DNA from: Lentzea atacamensis
Lineage (GTDB): Bacteria > Actinomycetota > Actinomycetes > Mycobacteriales > Pseudonocardiaceae
Length of the DNA stretch: 64,000 nucleotides
Direction of reading: 5' to 3'
Assembly (NCBI RefSeq): GCF_003269295.1
Contig: NZ_QLTT01000004.1
Coordinates: forward strand, 721,642 to 785,641
In this document: piece after piece, positions 44,229 through 52,213 of the stretch
Numbering within the stretch: the first letter of the stretch is position 1
Layout: every line of letters starts with the position of its first letter
Translations under genes and position numbers: made by a program
Notes under the pieces: generated by a model
Told to the model about the DNA's origin: nothing
The model's input: the letters and a program-made list of their open reading frames with translations, nothing else
Database searches by the model: none

Positions 44229-44891
44229 CTACACGTTGGCCTCGACGAGCTTGAGCAGCGCCTCGTGGCCGGTGTTCGGGTAGTCGTGCGGCCTGAAAGG
44301 CCGGGTCTGGGCACGCACCAGCGCCGCCGCGGCGGCCAGTTCGCCGGTGCGGACCTCGGTGTCGCGGTGCAGGAACGGGAAGTGCGGCTCGCGGACCTCG
44401 TCCGGCCACAGCAGCGTGTGCAGGACGATCACGCCGTGCTGGGGGCGTAGAGCGGCGAGGGTTTCCTTGCCGCGCAGGCCGAACTTCACGATGGCGGCGG
44501 TCTTGGTGCGTTCCAGGGTTTCGCGCAGCAGCACGTACGAGCGCACGGACAGGTCGTCCGGTTCGACGTAGTAGCTGCGGTGCAACGCGATCGGGTCGAG
44601 GTCGGTCTGCGGCGCGAACTGCTGGACGTCGATGACGCCGTCCTCCGGTGCCGGCAGGTCGCGCGGGTCTATCTGCACGATGCGGCCGTCTTCGAGCTCG
44701 TAGCCGCGGCCGATGTCGTCCGGGGTCAGCCGCAGCGAGCACTCGCCGCACACCTGCTGATGCCGGACGCGGCCGCTGTCCTCGCGGTGCACCAGGTGCA
44801 CCCTGCCGCGGTGTTCCGTCGACGCGGCCACCAGCCGCACCGTCATCGTCGTCATGCCGAACCGAAGTGCTCCCCGCCACACAGTTCTCAT
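44229..44891 (-). CDS. ku: Ku DNA-end-binding protein (short form)
   Basis: 220 residues. Ku core pattern VWRGALRFGMTTMTVRLV, HLVHREDSGRVRHQQVC, DIGRGYELEDGRIVQID, YYVEPDDLSVRSYVLLRETLE, VKFGLRGKETLAALRP and TLLWPDEVR. Forms a homodimeric ring on double-strand ends and recruits LigD in NHEJ; ligD is not in this window. The C-terminal extension found in most actinobacterial Ku proteins (length 260-340) is missing, so this may be a secondary Ku. A conserved Cys pair (VCGECSLRL) is kept. ATG 44891. Confidence 0.93.
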   Translation of the reverse strand: MRTVWRGALRFGMTTMTVRLVAASTEHRGRVHLVHREDSGRVRHQQVCGECSLRLTPDDIGRGYELEDGRIVQIDPRDLPAPEDGVIDVQQFAPQTDLDPIALHRSYYVEPDDLSVRSYVLLRETLERTKTAAIVKFGLRGKETLAALRPQHGVIVLHTLLWPDEVREPHFPFLHRDTEVRTGELAAAAALVRAQTRPFRPHDYPNTGHEALLKLVEANV

Positions 44892-45034
44892 GACAAATGG
44901 GTACTCGAACGCGTGGTCGAATAGGCGCGCATGGTGACGAAAGGGCTCGTTCGGATGCGTCCGACGGGTACCTCGGACACGTGCGCCGCCAGGGCGGCGT
45001 TGGTGGTGGGGCGGGTGCGCCGCCTGTGGGGGAG

Positions 45035-46420
45035 CTACCAGGCGGCCGGAGCGTAGTCCTTGAGGAAACAGCCGTACAGGTCCTCGCCCGCCTCACCGCG
45101 CACGATCGGGTCGTACACCCGCGCGGCCCCGTCGACCAGGTCGAGCGGCGCGTGGAACCCCTCGTCGGCGAGCCGCATCTTCAGCGGGTGCGGGCGCTCG
45201 TCGGTGATCCAGCCGGTGTCGACGGCAGTCATCAGGATGCCGTCGCTGGTCAGCATCTCCTCGGCGCTGGTGCGCGTCAGCATGTTGAGCGCCGCCTTGG
45301 CCATGTTCGTGTGCGGGTGCCCGGAACCCTTGTAGGCGCGGGAGAACTGACCTTCCATCGCGGACACGTTCACCACGTACTTGCGGCGGTGCTGGGACTT
45401 CGCCATCGACGCGCGCAGCCGCGAGATGAGCAGGAACGGCGCCGTCGAGTTGCACAGCTGCACTTCCAGCAGTTCCACCGGGTCGACCTCGTCGACGTTC
45501 TGCACCCACGAGTTGGTCGCGGCGGTGTCCGGCACCAGGCCGCCCGCGTCGATGTCCTTCGAGCCCGCCATCAGCGCGAGCGTCGTCACCGAGTGCGCCT
45601 CGGGCACCGCGGTGCCGGGCAGGGCGAGCTGGCCGTGGCCGCCGAACGAGATCAGCTCCGGCCTGCACGCGTCCCCGGTCAGCGCCTCGTGCTCGGCGGC
45701 GGCGAGGGGCGCGTAGGCGCCGGGGGAGCGGCGCACGGTCTGCGCGGCGTTGTTGATGAGGACGTCCAGCGGGCCGTGCGCGGCCACCTCGTCCGCGAGT
45801 GCCAGCACCTGGGCCGGGTCGCGCAGGTCGATGCCCACGATCTTGAGCCGGTCGATCCAGTCCGCCGCGTCGGGCATGGAGGCGAACCGGCGCGCGGCGT
45901 CCTTCGGGAACCGGGTGGTGATCGTGGTGTGCGCGCCGTCACGCAGCAGGCGCAGCGCGATGTACATGCCGATCTTCGCGCGGCCACCGGTCAGCAGCGC
46001 GTTCCGGCCGGTCAGGTCCGTGCGCGCGTCCCGCTTGCCGTGGTTGAACGCGGCGCACGAGGGGCAGAGGTTGTGGTAGAAGGCGTCCACCTCGACGAAC
46101 CGCTGCCTGCACGTGTAGCAGGACCGCGCGCGCATCAGCGTGCCCGCCGTGGCGCCCTGGGCGTTCGACACGAGGGGGAGGCCCTGCGTCTCGTCGTCGA
46201 TGCGGTCGGGTGACCCGGTGGCGGTCAGCGCGGTGACGGCCCGGTCGTTGGCCGTGATGGCGGCCTTGCGCTCGGACTTCCGGAACTTCTTCGCGGCCTT
46301 GAAGATCTTCGCGGTGGCCCGGCGGACGCGCACCGCGTCCTCGTGCTCCGCGGGCAGGTCCTCGACCTGGGCAAGCACGCGCAGGCAGACTTCCAGCTCT
46401 GCGGGGTCGATCGAGGTCAT
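45035..46420 (-). CDS. SDR oxidoreductase with N-terminal zinc ribbon
   Basis: 461 residues from ATG 46420. Residues 1-90 are helical and charged, then a zinc-ribbon-like SCYTCRQRFVEVDAFYHNLCPSCA (two CxxC pairs, about residues 100-123), then an SDR: LTGRNALLTGGRAKIGMYIALRLL, LINNAAQTVR, a long insert (APLAAAEHEAL to WVQNVDEVDPVELLEVQ), VVNVSAMEGQF and HPHTNMAKAALNM. The usual Tyr-x3-Lys reads T-N-M-A-K, with the Tyr position altered. Substrate unknown. Divergent from the HAD gene by 36 bp. Confidence 0.85.
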   Translation of the reverse strand: MTSIDPAELEVCLRVLAQVEDLPAEHEDAVRVRRATAKIFKAAKKFRKSERKAAITANDRAVTALTATGSPDRIDDETQGLPLVSNAQGATAGTLMRARSCYTCRQRFVEVDAFYHNLCPSCAAFNHGKRDARTDLTGRNALLTGGRAKIGMYIALRLLRDGAHTTITTRFPKDAARRFASMPDAADWIDRLKIVGIDLRDPAQVLALADEVAAHGPLDVLINNAAQTVRRSPGAYAPLAAAEHEALTGDACRPELISFGGHGQLALPGTAVPEAHSVTTLALMAGSKDIDAGGLVPDTAATNSWVQNVDEVDPVELLEVQLCNSTAPFLLISRLRASMAKSQHRRKYVVNVSAMEGQFSRAYKGSGHPHTNMAKAALNMLTRTSAEEMLTSDGILMTAVDTGWITDERPHPLKMRLADEGFHAPLDLVDGAARVYDPIVRGEAGEDLYGCFLKDYAPAAW

Positions 46421-46456
46421 GAGCAGGCATTTTACGGGTTGAGGGGTGGTGGTCCG

Positions 46457-47176
46457 GTGACGGGGCCCGAACTGCTGGTGCTGTGGGACATCGACAACAC
46501 GCTGATCTCGGCGCGCGGCTTCGGCAAGCTGATGTACCGCCAGGCGTTCCTGGACGCGTTCGGCAGGGAGCTGACGGGCTCGCTGGACCTCGGCGGACGC
46601 ACGGAGCTGGACGTCATCGGCGAGATCCTGCGTCAGCACGACATCGAGCACACGGAGGAGGCCTCGCAGCTCCTGGCGACCGCGCTCGCCAACTCGTTCG
46701 AGAGCCGGCGCGGCGACCTGCCCGGTCACGCCGAGGTCCTGCCGGGCGCACTGCGCGCGTTGCGGCACTTCGCGGACGACCCCCGCGTGCACCAGGGCGT
46801 GCTGACCGCGAACCTGGCGAGCGTCGCGCGGATCAAGCTGGAGGCGTTCGGGCTCGCGCACCTCGTCGACTGGGACGTGAGCGCGTTCGGCGACGACCAC
46901 GCGGACCGCGCGGAGCTGGTGACCTTCGCCCGCAGCCGCGCGCGGCACCTCCGCCCTTTCACAGATGACGAAGTGGTGCTCATCGGCGACACCCCGCACG
47001 ACGTCCACGCAGCGGTGACCTCCGGCGTGCGGCTGGTGGCCGTCGCCACCGGGCGCAGCAGCGCGGACGACCTCCGCCTGGCCGGCGCGACCGTGGTCCT
47101 CCCAGACCTCAGTGACCTCGACGAACTGACCAGGCAGGTGTGGAGGAACGCCCCGCAGGGAAACCGCACCGCATGA
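46457..47176 (+). CDS. HAD-superfamily hydrolase
   Basis: 239 residues from GTG 46457. Nucleophile motif LVLWDIDNTLI, motif II VLTAN, and Asp pair in VVLIGDTPHDVHAA. Cap domain is helical (FLDAFGRELTGSLDLGGRTELD). Probably a phosphatase/beta-phosphoglucomutase-type HAD acting on a small phosphorylated metabolite. Its stop overlaps the start of the small acidic protein gene (ATGA 47173-47176). Confidence 0.92.
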   Translation: MTGPELLVLWDIDNTLISARGFGKLMYRQAFLDAFGRELTGSLDLGGRTELDVIGEILRQHDIEHTEEASQLLATALANSFESRRGDLPGHAEVLPGALRALRHFADDPRVHQGVLTANLASVARIKLEAFGLAHLVDWDVSAFGDDHADRAELVTFARSRARHLRPFTDDEVVLIGDTPHDVHAAVTSGVRLVAVATGRSSADDLRLAGATVVLPDLSDLDELTRQVWRNAPQGNRTA

Positions 47177-47331
47177 ACCCCGAAGCACCCGACGCGGACG
47201 TGCAGGAGCAGCAGCGCGAAGTCGTCCCGCACGAACCACCTGAGACGCCGGACGCACCGCTCGAGGCGAACGAGGCGGACGCCTACGAACAGCTGCAGGA
47301 AGTCCCCATGGACGAAGAGGACGAGTTTTGA
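47173..47331 (+). CDS. Small acidic protein
   Basis: 52 residues, about a third Asp/Glu, low complexity (VPHEPPETPDAPLEANEADAYEQLQEVPMD), no hydrophobic core, so probably disordered. ATG overlaps the HAD stop. No known family. Ends 63 bp before the SLOG-SLATT gene and may be co-transcribed with it. Confidence 0.6.
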   Translation: MNPEAPDADVQEQQREVVPHEPPETPDAPLEANEADAYEQLQEVPMDEEDEF

Positions 47332-47394
47332 CGGGCGCTGTTGAGGTCTAACGGGCTCTGGTCTGGCGTGGATCACGGCGTTATCGTGCGCGGC

Positions 47395-48597
47395 ATGCCC
47401 ACAGCAGGCGGCCCGACAGTCAAACGGCTGTCCCAGCCGGACGCCGACATCAAACCCAAGGCCCTCGGTTTGCCCAGGGGGCGGACGGTGATCTCGGTCT
47501 TCGGCTCCACAGAAGACATCGAGACGGATCTCGCCGCGAAGTTGTTGCCGGTGCTCAGATCCGTCGTGGTGACCGCGGCCCGCAACGGCGCGGTGTTCGT
47601 CACCGAAGGCACCGACAGAGGCGTTGTCCACTTGCTGGGCCTGGCTTTGCAGGCGTGCGAGCAGCGCTGGCCCTTCGTGGTCGGCGTCGCGCCCAGCAGC
47701 AAGGTGCACGACCTCACCGAAACCTCCACCAACGGTCAGGTCGCGCTGGAACCCAACCACAGCGTCGCCGTCATCGTGCCCGGTTCGGAGTGGACGGACG
47801 CGACCCCCGTGCTGTTCCGCGCGGCCGACGCCATCCGCCACAAGAAGCCCGTGGTCGCTCTCGTCGTCGGAGGCGAGAACGAGAAGGAAGTCGTCGACCA
47901 CCTCAGCGGCGACAACGCACTCCTGGTGCTCGCCGGCACGGGTGGTCTCGCGGACCGCATCGCGACCGGTGACCTCACCGGCGACCTCGCGGTGCTGGTG
48001 CGCAGCGGCAAGATCTTCATCGTCCACGTGGACGAGGGGCCAGGCAAGGTCGTCACCGCGCTGGAACGGTTGCTGGGCAAGGAGAAGCCCGCCAAGCCGC
48101 CGAGGATCTGGCCCAAGGTCCGCTACCGGGCACCGGAACCGCGGCCGCTGATCGATCCCGGTTTCGTGGTCGCGTACCCGTTGCTCGCCGACGCCATCCA
48201 CGACGCCAACGCGGTGGTCGCGCCGGCGTTCCACGAGCTCGACGCGCAGGCCGACGTCGAGCAGAACCGCTACCGGCTCATGGCGGTGCTGGCGATCGCC
48301 GGTGGACTGACGACAACGGTCTTCGGCGCGCTGCAGACGTGGCTCAAGGACACGCCGTGGCCAGGAGTTCTCGTCGTGGCGGGCGGTGCGTTCGCCGCCG
48401 CCATCACGATCGTGGCGCGCAAGCGGGAGTCGCTCGACAAGTACCTCACCGCGCGGTCGCGTGCGGAACGCCTGAGGGCCCTGTACTTCGCCCACCTCGC
48501 CGCCCCCGCGCCGGTGACGGAGGAGGAGCGGCAGGACAAGGTGGCCGATCTGGAAGCCGCGGTCAGCGACCGCAAGCACGAGGTGGTCAGGACATGA
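47395..48597 (+). CDS. SLOG (LSDAT/TRPM-type) plus SLATT (DUF4231) two-domain protein
   Basis: 400 residues from ATG 47395. N-terminal Rossmann-like LSDAT/SLOG domain: TVISVFGSTED, VVTAARNGAVFVTEGTDRGV, FVVGVAPSSKV, ALEPNHSVAVIVPG, VVALVVGGENEKE and LLVLAGTGGLADRIA, the nucleotide-binding type seen at the N-terminus of TRPM channels. C-terminal SLATT: two TM helices (MAVLAIAGGLTTTVFGALQT, GVLVVAGGAFAAAITIVA) preceded by YPLLADAIHDANAVVAP and followed by YLTARSRAERLRALYF. Comparative genomics predicts that SLOG binds nucleotides and SLATT forms pores. The stop overlaps the next gene's ATG. Confidence 0.85.
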   Translation: MPTAGGPTVKRLSQPDADIKPKALGLPRGRTVISVFGSTEDIETDLAAKLLPVLRSVVVTAARNGAVFVTEGTDRGVVHLLGLALQACEQRWPFVVGVAPSSKVHDLTETSTNGQVALEPNHSVAVIVPGSEWTDATPVLFRAADAIRHKKPVVALVVGGENEKEVVDHLSGDNALLVLAGTGGLADRIATGDLTGDLAVLVRSGKIFIVHVDEGPGKVVTALERLLGKEKPAKPPRIWPKVRYRAPEPRPLIDPGFVVAYPLLADAIHDANAVVAPAFHELDAQADVEQNRYRLMAVLAIAGGLTTTVFGALQTWLKDTPWPGVLVVAGGAFAAAITIVARKRESLDKYLTARSRAERLRALYFAHLAAPAPVTEEERQDKVADLEAAVSDRKHEVVRT

Positions 48598-49076
48598 CAA
48601 CGCCGACCGAGGTCGAGCGCCAGGAGACCGTCGGCGTCGCTCCCGCGGGCCCGACGGCGGCGACCGTCAAGCAGCGGCAGGCGCAGTTCGTCGATGCCTA
48701 CCTGCGGCACCGCTTCTCCGACCGTCTCGACCACTTCGAACGCGGCCGCAAGCGGTACTCCAGCGCTCGCACGTGGACGGTCGCGATCTCGGCCGCGCTC
48801 TTCATCGCCGCGGCCGCCGTGGCGGCGGTGGGGATGGCGGACGGGCCGCGCAGGGCGTTGTGGGGCTTCGCCGCCACGGCGCTCGCCGCACTGGCCACCG
48901 CGGTGTCGCTCTACGAGGCCACGTTCGGGTTCCGCCGCCTGGCGAGGGAGAACGCCACCACTTCCGTTGCACTGCAACGGCTCGCGGTGGACGGTCCCAC
49001 ACCGGACGACGTGGACGACGAAAGGCTCGTCGCATTTGTGACCGAAGTGGAGTCGGTGCTGCGGTACGGACGGTGA
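48594..49076 (+). CDS. Stand-alone SLATT/DUF4231 membrane protein
   Basis: 160 residues from ATG 48594 (ATGA overlap). Two TM helices (WTVAISAALFIAAAAVAAVG and LWGFAATALAALATAVSLYE) between a basic helix (YLRHRFSDRLDHFERGRKRY) and FRRLARENATTSVALQRLA: the SLATT layout without a sensor domain. Coupled to the SLOG-SLATT gene, so the two probably assemble in one complex. Terminator candidate 49082-49115. Confidence 0.85.
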   Translation: MTTPTEVERQETVGVAPAGPTAATVKQRQAQFVDAYLRHRFSDRLDHFERGRKRYSSARTWTVAISAALFIAAAAVAAVGMADGPRRALWGFAATALAALATAVSLYEATFGFRRLARENATTSVALQRLAVDGPTPDDVDDERLVAFVTEVESVLRYGR

Positions 49077-49081
49077 AGCCA

Positions 49082-49115
49082 TTCCCGGCGATCGATCAAA
49101 GTTCGAGGCCGGGAA
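49082..49115 (+). terminator. 8-bp hairpin after the SLATT gene
   Basis: TTCCCGGC (49082-49089) and GCCGGGAA (49108-49115) with an 18-nt loop, followed by CGCTTTTTG: one of the few T-tract terminators in the window. Confidence 0.6.
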
Positions 49116-49153
49116 AACGCTTTTTGAGTTTGTCCGCCCTGTTGACGCGCTGT

Positions 49154-49209
49154 GGGTGGCCGATTACGGAAAGCACCTGCGCTGGTGTTTCGGCCACCCC
49201 GTTGTCATG
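49154..49209 (+). ncRNA. Long hairpin upstream of the small Cys protein gene
   Basis: GGGTGGCCGA (49154-49163) pairs exactly with 49200-49209; the 36-nt interior has a further imperfect pairing (AAGCACC with GGTGTTT). It may be a terminator or a structured leader of the gene at 49245. No riboswitch class recognised. Confidence 0.35.
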
Positions 49210-49244
49210 ATGACCTCATCCCCCGATGCGGAAGCAGGCACGAC

Positions 49245-49445
49245 ATGACTTGGGCGCGTCCCGCGATCGCCGAGCCCGAAACCGGCACCTTCGCCGAGGC
49301 AAAGGCTCTGGAAAAGGAGCACAGCACGATTCAGAACAGCAAGGCGGCACGCACCGTGGCCTGTCACGCCACGGACGCGCTCGACTGCGCTGACCTGCTC
49401 GAGATGCTGGGCCTCAGCGCTGCGGAGGGCAAGGTCCGGGCGTAG
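49245..49445 (+). CDS. Small protein with two cysteines, unknown function
   Basis: 66 residues from ATG 49245 (MTWARPAIAEPETGTFAEAKALEKEH). The C-terminal half VACHATDALDCADLLEMLGLSA looks like a compact helical unit with paired Cys. No family recognised. The 3' 82 bp overlap the convergent DUF2306 gene; the overlapping tail of DUF2306 is Ser/Ala-rich and uninformative, which favours this small gene as the constrained one. Confidence 0.55.
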   Translation: MTWARPAIAEPETGTFAEAKALEKEHSTIQNSKAARTVACHATDALDCADLLEMLGLSAAEGKVRA

Positions 49446-50047
49446 CCCCGCGACTGGATCCACCACTCGGCCACCAGCAGGTTCACCACGAACGACAGCC
49501 AGTTCGCGGTGGCGAAGACGACGATCCCCTTCTCGTCGGGCAGCAGGCCGCCGAGCAGCAGGCCCCACAGCCGGCCGGTCACGGCGGCGCTGGTGAGGGC
49601 GAACCCGCGGATCATCCAGATGCGGTGTTCGCCGAACTTGCGCTGCCGTGCGGTCCGCAGCCCGTACACGGCGCTCACGAACCACAACGCCGACAGCACC
49701 GTCAGCGGCGCCGACGCGGCCAGCCCGTTCAATGAGAGCTGGGCGCACACGACGCCGAGCAGTGACGACGGCAGCACACCCCCGAAGTAGACGCGCCCGA
49801 GCACTCGGTGCACCCGTGGATGCTGCGCGCGCAGGCCGGGCCAGAACTGCGAGACACCCGCCAGGATCGCCACCGTTCCGGTGAAGATGTGCGCGACCAG
49901 CAGGCCGTAATGGACCGGTCCGTGCAGATCCGGCCGCGCCATGCCCATGTCCAGCGTCACGTACGCGCTCGCGGCGAAGATCGTTGTCGCGACGCAGACC
50001 ACTCCGGACACCGCCAGCCAGGCGACATACCCCCAAGAAGTTTTCAT
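49364..50047 (-). CDS. DUF2306 membrane protein
   Basis: 227 residues, TM segments at the N-terminus (VAWLAVSGVVCVATTIFAASAYV), GLLVAHIFTGTVAILAGVSQFWP, a His-rich DUF2306 marker HPRVHRVLGRVYFGGVLPSSLLG and later GEHRIWMIRGFALTSAAVTGRLWG. DUF2306 proteins are multi-pass, possibly haem- or metal-binding through these histidines; function unknown. The last 27 residues are antisense to the small Cys protein gene. Confidence 0.88.
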   Translation of the reverse strand: MKTSWGYVAWLAVSGVVCVATTIFAASAYVTLDMGMARPDLHGPVHYGLLVAHIFTGTVAILAGVSQFWPGLRAQHPRVHRVLGRVYFGGVLPSSLLGVVCAQLSLNGLAASAPLTVLSALWFVSAVYGLRTARQRKFGEHRIWMIRGFALTSAAVTGRLWGLLLGGLLPDEKGIVVFATANWLSFVVNLLVAEWWIQSRGYARTLPSAALRPSISSRSAQSSASVA

Positions 50048-50137
50048 GCGGCAAGGCTGCCAACGACTTCACCCGGATGCGCTGGTGCGCGCCCCCGAGC
50101 AAGCGGTGGGGTGCGCCCTGCTGGGATGATGTGGCTC

Positions 50138-50353
50138 ATGCGGACGGTGGAGATCTCCGAAGAGCCGATCAGGCTAGGGCAGTTCCTCAAGCTGGCCGCG
50201 CTGGCCGAGGACGGCGGCCACGCCAAGGAGCTGATCGAGGACGGGGAAGTCCACGTCAACGGCGCTGTGGAGCTGCGCCGCGGCGCCCAGCTGCGCGACG
50301 GTGACGTAGTGGTCGTCGAGGGTGACGAAGTGCGCATTTCTGTGCGAAGGTAG
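50138..50353 (+). CDS. S4-domain RNA-binding protein
   Basis: 71 residues from ATG 50138. Whole protein is one S4 domain: IRLGQFLKLAALAEDGGHAKELIEDGEVHVNGAVELRRGAQLRDGDVV read in short pieces matches YbcJ/RlbA-type S4 proteins. Probably binds structured RNA, perhaps rRNA. Single gene, divergent from DUF2306. Confidence 0.92.
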   Translation: MRTVEISEEPIRLGQFLKLAALAEDGGHAKELIEDGEVHVNGAVELRRGAQLRDGDVVVVEGDEVRISVRR

Positions 50354-50719
50354 AGCATTACTCCGTTCAGCGGTAAGTACATGCACATGTGCAGACGATC
50401 CGACTAGAGTCTGAAGACCTGTTCTGAACGATTCTCGCCCGGCATACGTAACCACCATGTCCCTTGTGGACATGCGGAATCGTCTTGCAGGACTGTGGTT
50501 TCCAGACGGTGAGACGCGCGTCACGTCCGATGTTCGGCCGAACGGGAAGGTTTTTTCCGTGGCCTGTAACGCGGATGCCGGGACGGGCGAATCACCGGTT
50601 GCGAGCTTCGGCCGCCGAGCCCGAATGAGGCGTTGCCGGAGATCGAAGACTCGAGGTCCTCGGGGTGACCTGCGTACGAGCACGTCCGGAATCGCCGCTG
50701 AGCCGGGGAGAACAGAACG
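50354..50719 (+). promoter_or_regulatory. 366-bp leader of the glycan operon
   Basis: No convincing gene: the open frame 50457-50723 has no family pattern and is Arg-rich. The first 120 bp are AT-richer than their surroundings and hold a 12-bp palindrome TGCACATGTGCA (50382-50393) and a 7-bp inverted pair CATGTCC/GGACATG (50456-50474). TAGAGT near 50405 could be a -10. Probably promoter plus a long 5' UTR of the 50.7-62.8 kb operon. No known riboswitch class recognised. Confidence 0.5.
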
Positions 50720-52213
50720 ATGAGTGAGCAGGTCCGCGCTGCCCGTGACGTAGATGGGAAGCGCTCCACGCTCAATCCTCTGTCGGAACACAGACAGACG
50801 CACCCACCTGTTGCCCGTTGGGAGAGCCGCTACCGCTATGCCGTGATCACCGCCGATGTGCTGACCGTCGCCCTGGTCGTCATCGCCGTCGGTGCCGTCA
50901 TGAGCATCCGCCACGCCGCTTTCGGCCCGCTTTCCCTTGTCCTGCTGGATCTACTCACAGTGGTCGTGGTCGTCGGCTCGCTCGCGATCAACCGCGTGTG
51001 GACGTCGACGGTTCTCGGTCAGGGGGCCGAGGAGTTCCGAAGACTCGGCCGGGGTTTGTTCGGTGCCGTCGTGGCGCTCGGCCTCGGAGCGCTCGCCGTC
51101 GACATCCCCGGCGCCCGCCTGTGGGTCTTCGTCGTGGTACCCGCGATCGCCCTGGTCGCGTTCCCCATGCGCTACCTCCTGCGCCGCCCCCTGCACCGCG
51201 GCCGCAGTGAAGGACGTTTCCTGCTCCCGGTCCTCGCCGCCGGCAACCTCGACACGGTCGAGGACCTCATCCACCGCACCAAGCGCGTCGCTCACCTGGG
51301 CTGGCGCGTGGACGCCATCTGCACCATCGACGGCCGCGGCCGCTCCGGCACCGATGTCGACGGCGTGCCCGTCGTCGGCCAGCTGCGCGAGCTCGCCGAG
51401 CACGTCCGCCGCGGCGGTTACCGCATCGTCGCCGTGACACCCGACGCCTACTGGACACCCCGCCGGCTGCAGCAGCTCGCCTGGGCCCTCGAGGGTTCCG
51501 GCGCGGAGATGGTCGTGTCTCCCGGTCTGATGGAGGTCGCGGGACCCCGCCTGCACATGAGCGCCGTGCTCGGCATGCCGTTGCTGCGGGTCAGCGAACC
51601 GGCACTGAGCGGCTTCCGCCGTCTGGTCAAGGAAGTCGTCGACCGCGTGGGCGCCTTCGTGCTCCTGGTCGCGCTGGCACCGCTGATGTTCGCCGTCGCC
51701 GCGTTCGTGATGATCGACAGCCGCGGTCCCGTCTTCTACCGCCAGAAGCGGGTCGGCAAGGGCGGTCAGCCGTTCACGATCATCAAGTTCCGCACCATGG
51801 TCACGAACGCCGACGCGTTGCGCACCAGGCTCGCCGCCGCCAACGAGGGCCACGGTCTGCTGTTCAAGATGAAGAAGGACCCGCGCATCACGAAGGTGGG
51901 CTCGTTCCTGCGCAGGTACTCGATCGACGAGCTGCCCCAGCTGTTCAACGTCCTCGCGGGCAGCATGTCGCTCGTGGGTCCCCGCCCGCCGCTGCCGGAG
52001 GAGACCGCGAAGTACTCCTCGGACGTGCGGCGCCGTTTGCTCGTGAAGCCCGGTTTGACCGGTTTGTGGCAGGTGAGCGGACGCAGCGATCTCTCGTGGG
52101 AGGAGTCGGTGCGCCTCGACCTGCGCTACGTCGAGGACTGGTCGCTCGCCCTCGACGCCGTGATCTTGTGGAAGACCTTCCGCGCCGTCTTCGGCGGCCA
52201 GGGGGCCTACTGA
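50720..52213 (+). CDS. Polyprenyl-phosphate sugar-1-phosphate transferase (WbaP/PglC-type, EPS initiating)
   Basis: 497 residues. Four or so N-terminal TM helices, a CoA-binding-like Rossmann domain (LPVLAAGNLDTVEDLIHR), another TM (GAFVLLVALAPLMFAVAAFVMID), then the catalytic phosphoglycosyltransferase module: PVFYRQKRVGKGGQPFTIIKF, KMKKDPRITKVGSFLRRYSIDELPQ, VLAGSMSLVGPRPPLP and PGLTGLWQVSGRSDL. Transfers a sugar phosphate onto undecaprenyl phosphate to start glycan assembly. The stop overlaps the next ATG (TGATG). No other glycosyltransferase follows in the operon. Confidence 0.94.
   Translation: MSEQVRAARDVDGKRSTLNPLSEHRQTHPPVARWESRYRYAVITADVLTVALVVIAVGAVMSIRHAAFGPLSLVLLDLLTVVVVVGSLAINRVWTSTVLGQGAEEFRRLGRGLFGAVVALGLGALAVDIPGARLWVFVVVPAIALVAFPMRYLLRRPLHRGRSEGRFLLPVLAAGNLDTVEDLIHRTKRVAHLGWRVDAICTIDGRGRSGTDVDGVPVVGQLRELAEHVRRGGYRIVAVTPDAYWTPRRLQQLAWALEGSGAEMVVSPGLMEVAGPRLHMSAVLGMPLLRVSEPALSGFRRLVKEVVDRVGAFVLLVALAPLMFAVAAFVMIDSRGPVFYRQKRVGKGGQPFTIIKFRTMVTNADALRTRLAAANEGHGLLFKMKKDPRITKVGSFLRRYSIDELPQLFNVLAGSMSLVGPRPPLPEETAKYSSDVRRRLLVKPGLTGLWQVSGRSDLSWEESVRLDLRYVEDWSLALDAVILWKTFRAVFGGQGAY

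Noticed and set aside
50457..50723. An 88-codon open frame whose stop overlaps the start of the phosphoglycosyltransferase gene
   Set aside because: Arg-rich, no family resemblance, contains the inverted element CATGTCC/GGACATG; treated as leader, though a short leader peptide cannot be fully excluded.
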